Shown: positions 1-12,262 of the stretch, piece by piece
Numbering within the stretch: the stretch's first letter is position 1
Layout of the letters: each line of letters starts with the position of its first letter
Assembly (NCBI GenBank): GCA_033065855.1
Contig: JAVXUO010000576.1
Span: 1-64,000, forward strand
Direction: 5' to 3'
DNA from: Escallonia rubra
Taxonomy: Eukaryota; Streptophyta; Magnoliopsida; Escalloniales; Escalloniaceae
DNA: 64,000 nucleotides
Made by a program: the position numbers and the translations under genes
Notes under the pieces: model-generated
The model's database searches: none
Seen by the model: the letters and a program-made list of their open reading frames with translations, nothing else
Told to the model about the DNA's origin: nothing

Positions 1-544
1 AGCAGCCATTTGCAAGAACCTATGGGATTTGGCTAACAAAAAGGATTCTCTGTGGGTGAGATGGTGCCACAATTATATTATAAAAGGGAAGCATATATGA
101 ACTTTTAAAACATCAGTCACATTATCTTGGACTTGGTGTAAACTGCTAAATCTAAGGAATACAATCCAGCAGCTTTGTACATATGAAGTTGGAGATGGAA
201 ATGATATTTGGTTATGGAGGGATAAATGGTTGCCCTGTGGTGTTCTTACAAATCAATATGGTATGAGAATTGCCTATGACTCTGGCCTTGGAGTAGACTC
301 AAAAGTTGCAGATATCATTATGGATCAAACATGGTGTTTGCCTGCAACTAGATCTATAGCTTTGAGGGAAGCAAACCTCATCATTAATTCTATGCCAGCT
401 CCCAGACCAGGCACTAAAGATGAAGTGTCTTGGGATATCCATCCCAGTGGACAATTTACCATTAAATCAGCATGGAATCATCTCAGAACTAAGGCTAGCC
501 TTGTGAAATGGTGGAAACTTATTTGGTTCCATGGAAACATCCCT
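1..544 (+). mobile_element. LINE (non-LTR retrotransposon), 5' part, cut by CACTA element
   Basis: This is the region downstream of reverse transcriptase in a plant L1-type LINE, entering from outside the window. The readable frame carries WVRWCHNYI near 52-78, then IWLWRDKWLP at about 208-237, and runs on to W-F-H-G-N-I-P at 524-544. This is the start of the zinc-binding zf-RVT domain. A stop lies near position 100, so the copy is dead. The reading frame stops at 544, where the CACTA element begins, and resumes in frame at 13791. The family is clear; the exact subfamily is not. Confidence 0.85.
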
Positions 545-1260
545 CACGACAAGAGAATTGGCCTTCGGCGACGAACACGGTTCGTCGGTAAAGGTCTCTT
601 ATTCGTCAAGAAAGACATTCAGTGACGAAAAAAGTTCGTCGCTCAGTTCGTCAAAGACTCGCCGTCAAGAAATGTATTTTTCGACGAATACATGTGTTCG
701 TCGAGAAAAGGTAGATTTGTTGACGATTTTTTACGTCGTCAAGGAATGTCCAATATTTAACGACGAACAATTTCATCGTAATAGGTTGCTGGAATTTGTC
801 GCTGGATGTTCAAGTTCGTCAAGAATGAATTAATTTGTCGACGAACTTGGATTCGTCAAGAAATGAGTCATCGTCAGTCTGTTTTCCCTTGACATCTTGC
901 TTTCGTCGCTAAATATTTCCTTTGTTGACGAACTCAAGTTCGTCAATAAAAACTTTGATCGTCACAAACTTTCCTTGACATACTTAATTCGTCGATAATA
1001 GTGACATTTGTTGACGATTTTAAATTCGTCAAGAAAACAAAAAATTCTTCCTTGACATATTTTCTTCGTCAATAATGGTAGCATTTGTTGATGAACTCAA
1101 ATTCGTCACAAAAAACATTGATCGTCACAAATCTTTCTTGACATCTCTAATTCGTCGTTAAAAAACTACATTCACCGACAAAAAAATTGTCATTACTTGT
1201 TGCCCCTTTAGCGACGAATATTTTGTTCTTTGATGAGTATCAAATTCTAAAGATTTTAAT
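545..1260. repeat. CACTA left terminus and subterminal repeat block
   Basis: At least fifteen copies of TTCGTC or its complement GACGAA occur in both orientations, often within GTTGACGAA or TTCGTCAAGAAA contexts. Arrays like this are the binding sites of the TNPA-type protein in En/Spm elements; here that role is inferred. The density falls off after about 1220, where variants such as TTAGCGACAAATA occur. Confidence 0.85.
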
Positions 1261-1406
1261 TAACGACAAATAATAAAAAGATTAAGCGACAAATAGTAGA
1301 AAAAGTTTTAATCTAATATATAAAACTAATGCTATCCATTACAAAGATTTACATGGTTACAAGGCGAGGACATAAGTACATTTAGCAACAAAGCTTGACA
1401 TATATT

Positions 1407-1575
1407 CTAAGTAAAAATTAGAACTATACAATGCACATGTTGATGCCAAAAAAGAAAACCATCCTGTCGGTGACACAAAATATCGACCTCAGCTTGCTTC
1501 ATATCATGTCCAAAGATGATCCGTATATATATCGCATCCAAGAACACCACAACTAAAAGAACAATGATCGCAAGC
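1407..1575 (-). other. Possible terminal exon with a hydrophobic segment
   Basis: On the minus strand a TTTTTAATGCAG acceptor-like sequence near 1576-1587 precedes an open frame of about 55 codons. It contains LAIIVLLVVVFLDAIYI, which resembles a membrane helix, and ends at TAG (1407-1409). It lies downstream of, and on the same strand as, both CACTA genes, so it could be a third element gene, a captured host exon or chance. No upstream exon was identified. Confidence 0.2.
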
Positions 1576-3489
1576 CTGCATTAAAAATGAAAAGAGGAAT
1601 TGAAATATTCGTGTTAAGATGCTGCTCAAACCTCGATCTACATACTCCATGCAATCCACCACAATCAATTACATCTTTTTTTCTTATCACAAATGCGCGT
1701 ACAATCAAATTACTCAATCATGTTTAGCCTCTCAAGAAGCAAGTATAAGATAGCTAAAGAAATTAAACTTGTTCAGTGCAACATATATACGATGAACGTT
1801 TACAAATGAAATCTCTATCTGAAAAGCAACACTCCACTGGCAATCTATGTAATACAATCGTATCCTTAATTAGAACTAAAATTTATGATGCACTTATAGT
1901 AGTTCTAGCTTGGACCATGAATAGCCTGGCTAAAAAGAGCGATTGTGGAGAAAAAGATTAGATATAAAGTAACATCGAGTTCCGTTGGGTGGAATTATGT
2001 TATAAATAAAGTTCATATTTTCCAAATAGTTGGAGCTTGGTTTAGAAAGTAGGGCTATTCAGTGGTTGGACTTCAAAGGATTTTAATCAAGGCGGGGTAG
2101 AATTTCCGAAAGCTATGGACTAAACTTGACCTGTTAAATGTGCCATAAAATTGCCTTGCAAACAATGGGTTCCCCCCCCCCCCCCCCCAACACTTTTCAC
2201 TTTGAATATTGTTACTGTGATATAATGTATTAAGATGAGAATGTATGCTATATGACAAGAAATTAGAACTCTATAAAGAAAACATAATGAAACAGAAAAA
2301 TGAAGTTATGGAGGCGTGAGGTTTTTTGTCGAGGTTCAGAGGTTGCACGTGCTTGACTGAATGAGGGGCTTCTTTCTAGTGAAGTGGATAGGAAGAGTGA
2401 GCTGAATATGTGTGTTGGACACTAGAGTCCAGGGCTTTTAGTTGGCGGAAGGCGACAACCACTCTAAAGTACTTTATATGCCTTGCCTATAAGAAGGTGA
2501 ACCTGATTGGGAAGATTATTACTTAGAACGAGATATCATTCAACGATAGCATCACACAGTAATGATTTTAAATCATTAGCATCCCATAGTTCTAAAGCAA
2601 CATCGAGTTCTGGGGAAGCAAATTCAGTATGTAACTTGTACCCAAGGTAACTTAAAAAAACCGTCTCCTTAACTGGAATTCCCTCATTTTAATGGATCTG
2701 ATGTTAATTAGAATTCACTCTAAGCCACACTACCAAGCTCTTCATTCTAGGCCTACCAGCTCATTCCAACCCTTCATTCCCAATAAGCCTAACCCTACTC
2801 ATTCCTCAAAAGGCAACCACTACCTATTCCAGATTTGCATAAGCCCCTTACCACCTACAAACCCATCAGTACCACACTCTACTGAAGGCCTGCTACCTGT
2901 ACCACAGTCTAGTATCAGCAACACTCTTCAAAACCAGAATAACCTACTAGAAAGTAACCCCTACTGAGCACTAAAAGAAAACTAAGTACCTTATAATCTT
3001 TTGCGATATCCTTATTGAATTAACTCAACCTCACATAGTAATGATTTTAATGTTTCGGTACCTGTACATGGCGGGAGATTGAATTATATCCTTAATAGCT
3101 TCGACAATAAATAAGTGAAACTTATAGCATAGTGTCAATCGTAAGCAATTATCTCAATTTCCCGATCAAATCCCTAAAGGCTGGCCTAGCTCACCTATGA
3201 AAATTACGGTAAAAGTTTTAACCTAGACAGCGTATAGATGGGGGATTGAAAAATCAAAGAAGAGGATAAATCCAAGGTATGGTCATGGATAAATACCTAA
3301 CCTAAAACTCACGGATAAATGCAGCCATGAAGCACTGCATAGAGAACGTCTCTAATGTACATCTCAACATGCATCAACAATGTACTTTGAAACACCATCG
3401 TCCGTTTTCTACTTCCGCTCTGCCGCCCATTTTGTACTTGTAATAATAATGGAAATCCATATCACTTATCTTTTAATACTTTGGTTGTT

Positions 3490-4130
3490 AATCAGTTTTA
3501 CAATTTGTGCATGTGTGTGCACTTTTTAGATATGTGAAGCAGGGGTGTGAAGGTGCAGGGTGTGCTCTGTGTGTGATTTCAATATGTGTAAACAAAGGCG
3601 CGTGTAATTGTGCAATACTGTGTAATCACAGTGTGTGTGTGTGTGTGTGTGTGCGCGTGCGTGCGCGAGCGTGTGTATGTGTGTGTGTGTGTATGTATGT
3701 GCGCGCGCGCGCCTTGGGGGTGTGCGTAACAGGGCATAATAGTATTATCTCAGTGAATGCAGAGGAGTTGACTTGACTTTACTGAACCAAGTTATTGTGA
3801 AGGTGTCTAGTGTGTGCGAGTAGAAGCCTGTGTAATTTGTGCAGCTGTGTGTGTCTGTGTCTGTGTGCGGGTGCGCTTTGTAGATATGTGAAGCAAAGGT
3901 GTGAAGGTGCAGAGTGTGCTATGTGTGTGAGTTCAGTGCTTGCGACCAAAGGCATGTGTAATTTATGCAGTTGTTTGTAATTAGACATCGTGTGTGTGCA
4001 CGCGCGAGCGCATGTGTGGGAGGGAGGCAGGGATTCAGTGCAAGGGGAAGGAGACGAGATAGTTTATTCATGTGCAGGTGTGTAAGTGTTTTGGTGAGTG
4101 TGAATAAAAGTTCTAGATGTGTAAGCGAAG
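3490..4130. repeat. GT/TG-rich microsatellite block with longer internal duplication
   Basis: Pure (GT)n runs occur near 3631-3653 and again near 3678-3692, with GC-alternating stretches beside them. A segment starting AGATATGTGAAGC at about 3528 recurs with changes at about 3884, so a unit of roughly 90 bp has been duplicated within the block. Open frames across it are low-complexity and not genes. Confidence 0.8.
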
Positions 4131-4634
4131 GCCTTAGCTAAACTATTTTACATAAACAAGCTTTCATAACATATAACTTGTGAAACACTTTCATGCTATG
4201 CTCATGGAAGTAAGAGCTACAGTCACTGTGTACAAGATATGGGGTGAACAAAATGCTAGAATCTTCAAGTAGCAAAGTCAATCCATGAAAAGCCTATCTC
4301 AGGTGACCAAGCAGTGGATACATTAGAGTATTAGGAGCTAGAAAAAGCTGCTAATACAAAGCAATAAGAAACATTGTGCTAATTAACTGGGGACTAGATG
4401 TAGGGATATTACTAGACTGATTTTGTTTTGTAAACTAAACCTCAAGTTGGGAATGTATAGCATAGGGATAAACTTACTAGTGTACATCTGATCTGGCAGG
4501 GATTAATTCAACTAACTTTAAAGCAAAAAAATTTTAAAAATAAAAGGTTATAGGACATCAATAGGCAGGTATGTGTATCTACACAAACACTCAGGAAGAT
4601 ATTAAGAGAAAGATTAGGGAATCGAAAGGAACCT

Positions 4635-6561
4635 CTAAGTATTCGTGGATGAGTGAAAAGATGGTGGTTGAGCCATTTGGAGATTCATCATAGCTTCCAT
4701 CCGGTCAAGTCGGGCTTGTTGTTCTTGCATGAGTGACTTGTACGTCGCTACCTCTAATTTCTGAGAATTGAGCTCCAATTGTTGCTCATGCATAAGAGCC
4801 TTGTACTCTTGTAGCTCATCTTCCAAAGCAGCACGACGCCGGGCTTCCTCCAAAACTGATTGTTGAGATAGGGACGTGGGCGGTCTTGGCCCAAACCCGA
4901 GACCCTTAATACGACCTGGCTTTTTGCTCTTGTCTAGAACGGTCTTTGCAATCTCCGCTGGGTCCATTTGTGGATTCTCGGACAGCATTTCTTCCATTTG
5001 TTTCTGAAATTGATAGTGAAATTAATCAACGACGAATGTGTGGCTTCTAACAAGGAAAATTATCATTGTAAATGGCAGTTTGTTACCTGGTTTGACTCGG
5101 CTTCATCCGTGATAAACTTATTGTGTTTCTTAGAGAAATATGTACGCTTGTGAAACACAATCTGATCTGGTTCTTTCTGAGTTTCAGGATCTTTCTGCAA
5201 ATAATTAGATGATCTACATTCACATTAAGATGATTTAAACATTAAACCAAAAAGCTAAGGCTTAATCAAGTACCATCTCCGAGCGAGCAACCACAAACGA
5301 CTGTGAACCAGTGACATGATGTGTCTTGAGTTCATCTCTGTTTTGTTTATTTTTACGACATCTATCCTGAATTTTAATAAACAATTAGATGGCATTTAAT
5401 TGGACACTCAAAGTTTCCCCTCAAGCATCATTGTAAATAGCAAAATGCAGTCAAACATACCGCATAATCTTCACGTTCCCATAAGTCACAGTACATCTCC
5501 CAGTCTTTGACTTCCATCCCTTCAGGAGGGTGAAGACGTGCCTGTGTGGCATGAAAAAGAACCAATTAAGGCCAATGAGGCAATGGTGGCATGGAAAGAT
5601 ATATGCATACCTATATAGGAAGGTGGTTTAGGACTTACATTGTGAGGGATGTAAAAGTGTAAACAATTGTGTTGACTATGAAATGAAACACGACATTCCA
5701 CCAAAAGCAAAAAAAAATACGTGCCTGTGCAGGTGTCAAACATATGTTCAAGGGGCCATTTCCTTCAATTAGTGCATTCCACTTTGCCTTTAAAGAAAAC
5801 TTGAAGTTCCTTAAGGAAGTCTTAAGTAATGTTTCGGTGTATCTCTTCACATGAGGACCATCATTAATCACTTCAAATTTGTCCTGCAAGTTAATGCCCA
5901 TTTTATTCATACAAGTTGCATTTACATACTACAAAATTTTGATTGAACAAGCTGTGAAATGATTGTTACCCCAAGCCGCTCATGGATTAAATCTATCTGA
6001 CTTTGTGGAATGGACTGCCATGACTTTACCCCAGCAGGGATAAAACTCCTAACTATAATACCTATCTCATTAGCATACTTAGCTGATGCGAGTCGATCAA
6101 CAGGTCTTCCCTTCTCAGCATCGACAACTAACTGAATTTTTCCTGTGGTTTCGACCATCTTTGAGGTTCCTATTCCCTTAGTCTTACCGCGTACGTTCTT
6201 TATAGGAGCAGATCCTGCACTTACAAAACCATGTGACTTTAGGTAGCATTTAACATGTGGGCAAGGCTATTGTTAAAGGTAGACCATCTTAATTGCATAT
6301 GATCATACCAACACTACTAGCAGGAGATTCAACTTGTGGGCTGACAGTTGCACGTGCCACATCGCCGGGGGAAGCCATTTGAGCTGAAGTGATTGATCTA
6401 GCATTGATGCTGGTAGGTGTGGCTTCTCCCTGTACATCGAATGCTGAAGCCTCTCGAGGTGGAGTGACTACCTCATTTGGCATTTGTGATGCCAATCGCT
6501 TCCGTAAACGCGTTAGATTTCCTGGTCCACCGCTCTGGGGGACTCTGTTTGAGGAATTCAT
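4635..6561 (-). CDS. CACTA second gene, TNPA/Transposase_24-type, seven exons
   Basis: Proposed exons on the minus strand are 6561-6309, 6214-5970, 5883-5725, 5541-5461, 5366-5274, 5194-5087 and 5003-4635. Each join keeps frame, giving 435 codons plus a stop. The order of motifs fits the plant Ptta/En/Spm transposase family (Transposase_24). A variable N-terminus (MNSSNRVPQ...) is followed by N-V-R-G-K-T-K-G-I-G and the KIQLVVDAEKGRPVDR block, then LKAKWNAL, LHPPEGMEVKDWEMYCDLW and THHVTGSQSFVVARSEM. The C-terminal coiled coil is rich in Q, E, L and M. Most junctions are GT-AG. The exon 3 donor appears to be GC (CAG then GCACGT) and is the least certain boundary. No stop interrupts the model. 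Its likely role is binding the GACGAA repeats at the element ends, inferred from En/Spm. Confidence 0.8.
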
Positions 6562-6805
6562 GCCAGCTACTCACCTGCTTACTTGACATATTAATGTAAT
6601 GCAGCGTAAATGTAAAAGTTCGGCAGTCGATATGCGTGTAGCATTGAAGGTTAGGTTACTTTAAATGTCATAATTTAGACTAGGAGCTACGGTTAGAATA
6701 GAAATTAAAGCAACACTTAACATATATAGTAGTTTCACACGCAAAAAACACAGAGCATATACAACAGTTTCACATGTTCATTGATGTATTTGAAATATAA
6801 GAAGT

Positions 6806-9800
6806 TTATATATCTTCTGCATCACTATCATCATCCTCACTACATAATATGTCTTCTTCATCACCAGAATACTCGATAAGTGTATCATCCTCTTCGTCGT
6901 CTCTGATCTCTTGAGGACCCTCAACAGGCTCTGTGACTCTCTCAACAATGATCGGTTCAGCATCGTGCCTATGCAACTCACCCACTTCATTCTGATCAAT
7001 CTGAACACTTCGTCGTACTGTTGGTGAGCCATTTTCTTGATAAACTTCTTCACTTTCAATGACCATGTCAATAGGCTCAGTTTCCGGTATATCCCACAAG
7101 TGTCTGTGTTTAAACCTTTGCACCACTTGCCAATTTGCCCCTAACTTTGTGTCATTAACATAATAGACCTGGTTTGCCTGACTCGCTAACACATATGGCT
7201 GACTTTGGTACCAATGACCAGTAATTTTAATGCTTGTGAAACCCTCAGTGATGTGTATTCCTGTTTTAGGATTAGTGTTGAACCATTCACACTTAAATAA
7301 AACAACTCTTTTGTCTCTAATGTATTTCAGCTCAATCACATCAGTCAAGACACCATAGTAGTCAATCGCCGCTCCCTCGTGCTCACCTTCAATAACCAGG
7401 CCACTATTTTGAGTCTTACGATGACTATCACGATCTTTTGTGTGAAACCTAACATTATTTACAATACAAGCAGGATATCGCTTCCACCGTACGTCAGGCC
7501 TGCATGCAAGTGCATATATAACATCGGTAGCTTCAGGTAGTTTCTCATTGTATGACTTCATTATCTAAACAAATGACATCAAACACTATAAGCAAATAAA
7601 CTAGAGATCCTCGAAAAAAATAAAGGCAACCTGTTCAATAACTTACACGGTTCTTAAACCAGTTTGGAAACTCCTCTTGATGCCTCCTAGTTACATTAAG
7701 AGAACATTGGTTCTCTAACTCTGCCTTGTGCTCACTAAGCATTAAACATACAAGTATGAGACACCATAGCAATAAAAAACAGAATACTTATTGAAATGAA
7801 TTGGTAAAATAACACCCAAAGTTGTGGACTTACGCTTTAAAGTCATCAACTTCCTCACAGTTATTAAGGATATACCACTGCATTTTTTCTAATTCTTCGG
7901 ATGGTATGAATTCAAGCTTTGAAGCGCCAAATGGACGAACCATTTGTGTGAAAGGAAATGTTTCATCCTGCTGATCCACTTCCCTGCCATCATAATTGCG
8001 CTCTTCTTGATTGAACCTAGTCTCTACATCATTAAGATACATCGAACAAAATGTTAAGCATTCGATAATGGAGACGGCCTCTGTAATTGAGCCTTCAGGA
8101 CGGGCTTTATTGCTTACATACTGCTTCAAAGAGCCCAGGTGCCTCTCAATTGGATACATCCAACGGCAAGAAACTGGCCCCCCCAAGTAAGGCCTCACGT
8201 GGCAAGTGAATTACTAGCTGGACCATGACATCAAAAAATGCAGGTGGGAATATCCTTTCCAACTTACAGAGGATAAAGACGATGTCTTTCTCTAGCCTTT
8301 CTACCTCTTCCACTTCCAATGTCTTAGAGCATAAAGACTTGAAAAACTCTCCCAATTCAACCAATGGACCATGGACATCCTTGGGCAAGTATCCACGCAT
8401 ACCAACTGGGATCAACCGTTGTAGCATAACATGGCAATCATGACTTTTCATGCCGGATACCTTGCCATCACCAACATTTGCACATCGTGATATGTTAGAT
8501 GCATATCCATCTGGAAATTTCACTGCCTTTAAGAACTCACAATACCCTTTCTTTTCTTTCTTTGTCAAGGTGTAACGCGCAGGCGGCATTGTATACGTAG
8601 CATTACTATTTGCATGTAGATGTAATTCCTTCCTTATATTCATGTCCTTCAGATCCTCTCTTGCCTTCACAGTATCCTTTGTTTTCCCCTCAATACCAAG
8701 TAAAGTCCCCAACACATTATCACAAACATTTTTCTCGATGTGCATAACATCGAGATTATGTCTTAACTTTAGAGTTGGCCAATAAGGCAAATCAAAAAAT
8801 ATACTCCTCTTAATCCAATTTAGTTCATCAGCTGTACGCTTTCTTTTCTTATTGCTTGGATGCTTCCCCGGTCTGTGATCTGGAACATGTACCAACTGCT
8901 CTAGTACATCATCGCCTGAATACTCCCTAGGTCTCTTTCTTTTCTCAAGCTTACCATTGAATTCCTTGCTCCTTCGCCATGGATGATTCTCATCTAAGAG
9001 TCGACGATGTCCTGTGTAACCTATCTTACTCCTTAATTTCTGTGAACTTGTATCCTCATTACATGTGGGACAAGCTAAGTACCCTTTCGTACTCCACGAT
9101 GAAAAATATGAATATGCCGGAAAGTCACTTATAGTCCAAATCACAGCTGCATGCATCTGAAAATACTCTTTAGTAGAAGCATCATATGTTGGGAGCCTGT
9201 ATTCCCAAAGCTCTTTTAACTCATCTATAAGTGGCTGCATGTAGACATCAAAGTCTTTCCCTGGCGCCTTAGGACCAGGAATAAGTAACGACATCATCAT
9301 GTATTGCTCCTTCATGAGCATCCAAGGGGGCAGATTGTGTGGTATCACAATTACCGGCCACATGCTATAAGATGTACTCATGTTACCAAATGGATTAAAA
9401 CCATCAGTTGCTAGTCCAAGCCTAATATTTTGAGCCTCTTGTGCGAACAACTCATGCTCTTTGTCAAATTCCTTCCATGTTATTCCATCGGCCGGGTGCC
9501 TTAAGACTTTCCCATCATCTAGCCGTTTATCTTTATGCCAGTTCATGTTAGCAGCTGTTTCCTTAGACATGTAGAATCTTTGGAGCCTAGGTTTAATTGG
9601 AAAATGGCGAAGAATTTTATGGGGAAATTTCTTGCCCTTACCATTGTCAGCTTGCCATCTAGATTCCCCACATTTTGGGCACTTATCTTTGTCAGCATTA
9701 TCCTTCCAAAATAGAACACAATCATATTTGCACGTGTAGATCCTTGTATATGACAATCCTAGTCCCCTCAACATGTTTTTAGCCTCATAATAAGACTTAG

Positions 9801-10446
9801 GAAGCTTTTTGCAATTGGGAAAAGCCGCACTCAATAACCCTAGCATCATGGTAACTGATTTCTGGCTCCATTTGTGTAAAACCTTTAAGTGAAGCATGTG
9901 AATGATAAAGGATAATGTTGTAAAAGAGGTGCAGCCAGGATATAGCTCACATTGTGCTTCCCTTAAGAGTTTATAGAACTTTCCTGCTTCATCTTCATTT
10001 AAGTTGTATGTATTACTTTCACTTTCATCCCTTGGTTCAGTTCCTTCTTGAGGTTCTGTTTCAATAAAGTTTCCCCTGCATACATTATTAATCAGCTCAT
10101 CTATCCTATCACCTTCTTGTTGACCATTGTCCCTGATGTCTTCATTATCGCCATTCCCATTCTCATTATCATTATTATCAGAGGTCCTATATGATCTATT
10201 ATCATACCTTTCCCCGTGATATACCCAATGTGTGTAACTCTGCTGAATCACATTATCAAAAAGATGTTCCCTAACCACTGATGGATATAATCTATTAACG
10301 TTCAAGCATTTGCGACAAGGACACGCTAGCATAGCATTACTACCCATATTAGACACAGCAAACTGCATAAACTGGTTTACTCCAAGCTTGTACTCTTCAC
10401 AATATCTAAAATTCACTGACATCCAAGTCCTATCCATCTTCAACAC
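6806..10446 (-). pseudogene. CACTA transposase (TNP2/TNPD type) with one frameshift
   Basis: The gene is read on the minus strand as exons 10446-7834, 7734-7647 and 7564-6806, all with GT-AG junctions in matching phase. The N-terminus (MDRTWMSVNFRYCEEY, CPCRKCLN) fits a transposase-associated domain. It is followed by a long Transposase_21 (tnp2) domain, including C-P-K-C-G-E-S-R-W and LPPWMLMKEQYMMMSLLIPG. A DUF4218 region comes next (CRWMYPIERHLGSLK). The DUF4216 region lies in exon 3 (VVLFKCEWFN, VYYVNDTKL), ahead of an acidic tail. In the run of seven C at 8178-8184 (seven G on the coding strand) the frame breaks. The upstream frame ends after LGGASFLPLDVSN; the DUF4218 frame resumes at LGGPVSCRW. 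Otherwise the gene is open. A second start, Met4 (MDRTWM), is also plausible. Confidence 0.9.
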
Positions 10447-11240
10447 CCTATCACAATTTCACCATAAAATAAGAGAAAAGCGAAGTACAGGGAAGAACTA
10501 AGACATTTCAAAAAGCAAACCAGTTTCATGTCATGACCAATAAGTTAAATGACCTATATCTTTCTATCATTTTCATGTCACGCACAATCAATAAGATCAG
10601 ACACATATCAAAATGCACAAGGTCTCTCATAAATACAAAAGACAATCTCACCATCCCTAATAAGGAAATCTAGTAAGGAATAGAGAAAGAGGGTGAAAGA
10701 AAGCATACCGTTTATAGTTTTGCTTCAAAGAAGTGCAATTCTGGAGAGAGTCAGAAGCCCTATGCTTTTGATAATTTTTATAAACCTGAACAAACTAAAA
10801 ACCACATATTATTCCCAGATATTAAGACAGTATCACCAATGCAACATGAACCCTAATTAGTGATAGTGTAGAATCTTTTTAGATCAAGTTTTTTCTATTT
10901 TTACTTTTCAAGCATTGCAACAATTTAGATATGACTAGATGAGGGATGGAAACTATCCATTGAAACTGTGCTAGATGGTCTATAAACCAAAAGCATTTGC
11001 TGAGATATTCAAGACAATAATCAATGGCATTTGCCACAGGCCAGATCACAAGTAATCAGGCTATGGCAGGAAGCAAATAAAACTTATGCTCAACCTCATG
11101 GTGACAGGGAAGATAAAATTCTCAGGAAAGAGTTTGGGGAATTCTAAAAATATAACTGAGAATGAAACAAATGTTAAAGGTCCTGCACTAGTAGGTACTT
11201 TGGAGGATGTACAAAATGAATTCAGAATAAAAAAAAGGAC
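10447..11240. other. CACTA interior upstream of transposase gene
   Basis: This is non-coding, AT-rich DNA on the 5' side of the transposase gene. On the minus strand a donor-like ACGGTATGC near 10707-10715 could mark a 5' UTR intron. Nothing else is recognised. Confidence 0.4.
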
Positions 11241-11311
11241 AGAGGACTGATAAGACAAAACATATTGCCATGAAGTACCACTACAGAGGACTGATAAGGC
11301 AAAACATATTG
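11241..11311. repeat. Short tandem duplication beside the inner LINE fragment
   Basis: The sequence AGAGGACTGATAAG, followed by an ACAAAACATATTG-like tail, begins at 11241 and again at 11285, a 44-bp period with few differences. It ends just before the LINE-like coding sequence begins. Confidence 0.7.
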
Positions 11312-12262
11312 TCAAACTTGGATTTGGTTAGATAATTGGCTACTTCATGGCCCTCTTGTACAACAATATGGCATCATAATTGTGTATGATGCTGCTAGTG
11401 CTTTGAATCTGAAAGTGAATGAAGCAGAGGAACAAGGGGGATGAAACATTCCTACACGATCTTCAAGCTTAAGACTGTTGAACAACCAGCTCTCAGCATA
11501 TCATATTGTGGGTGGAAGTGAAGATTACACAAAATGGTTGACTAACCCTAATGGCAAGTTCAGCATTAATTCAGCTTGGAATGCATTAAGAACCAAAAGC
11601 CCTGCAGTGAAATGGTGGAAAATGGTATGGTTTTCTGGACACATACCAAAATGTGCCTTTATACTATGGCTTCTATGCAAAAGGAAATTAAGGACCAAGG
11701 ACAAACTTAAAGCCTGGAATGTGATGACTGAAGATCATTGCAGTGTATGCTCTGAGACTAGTGAAACAATTGAGCGCCTCTTTATGGAATGCACTATGGC
11801 AAAGGATATATGGAATCAGCTATGTAGGAAGCTACATACCTGATTGAGTAAACTAGCATTGGCTGTTACAGCTTACAACATTTGTAAAAAGAGAAATCAG
11901 AGAATTTTCAGTGGCAATCAACAAAGGAGCTCTGAAATTATTGCAAAAATATAGAAATGGATGTTCTACAGAATCTTGAGCTGGCCAAAATCTGTAGCAA
12001 CTCAAACCAATAAGCAGTTGTGCTGTAATTGGGAGCTACCATTAACAGTGTTACAATCTTAAGCATTGTTGATGTAATTCTTTTAAAAAGCATAGAAACA
12101 CACTGATATTGGTGCCTCTTGGAAACTCTCTTCATGAGACACATTTCTTCATAGGCAGCAGCCATTTGGGTTCTACATAAATTCCAACTTCTAACCTGCT
12201 TCTAATACATCGATACTTCATCATATTCTTTCTATTAAATTTTTTTGCTTTTATAAAAAAAC
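11312..12262 (+). mobile_element. Truncated LINE fragment inside the CACTA element
   Basis: The coding stretch begins T-W-I-W-L-D-N-W-L-L-H-G-P-L and matches the IWLWRDKWLP region of the LINE at the window start. It is followed by the open frame 11478-11843 holding FSINSAWNALRTKS, then WLLCKRKLRTKDKLKAWN, then C-S-V-C...ERLFMECTMAKDIW. This is a zf-RVT domain. A tail with ICKKRNQRIF and W-E-L-P follows, and an A-rich 3' end lies near 12255-12262. One stop (TGA) sits at about 11442. The fragment is 5'-truncated. It resembles, but is clearly not identical to, the LINE that hosts the CACTA. Confidence 0.8.

Larger units (their letters stand above)
1261..4634. other. CACTA interior, left, no convincing gene
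   Basis: This is AT-rich non-coding DNA. It holds a C17 tract (2172-2188) and a GT-rich repetitive block (3490-4130). One short minus-strand open stretch (1407-1575) would encode a hydrophobic segment and sits after an acceptor-like site. The + strand open frame at 2692-2967 is proline- and serine-rich and matches nothing I recognise. Confidence 0.5.

Noticed and set aside
2692..2967. 91-codon proline/serine-rich open frame
   Set aside because: No domain, splice context or partner; composition alone explains it.
3507..3776. Cys/Val-rich 89-codon open frame on +
   Set aside because: It is a translation of the (GT)n/(GC)n microsatellite.
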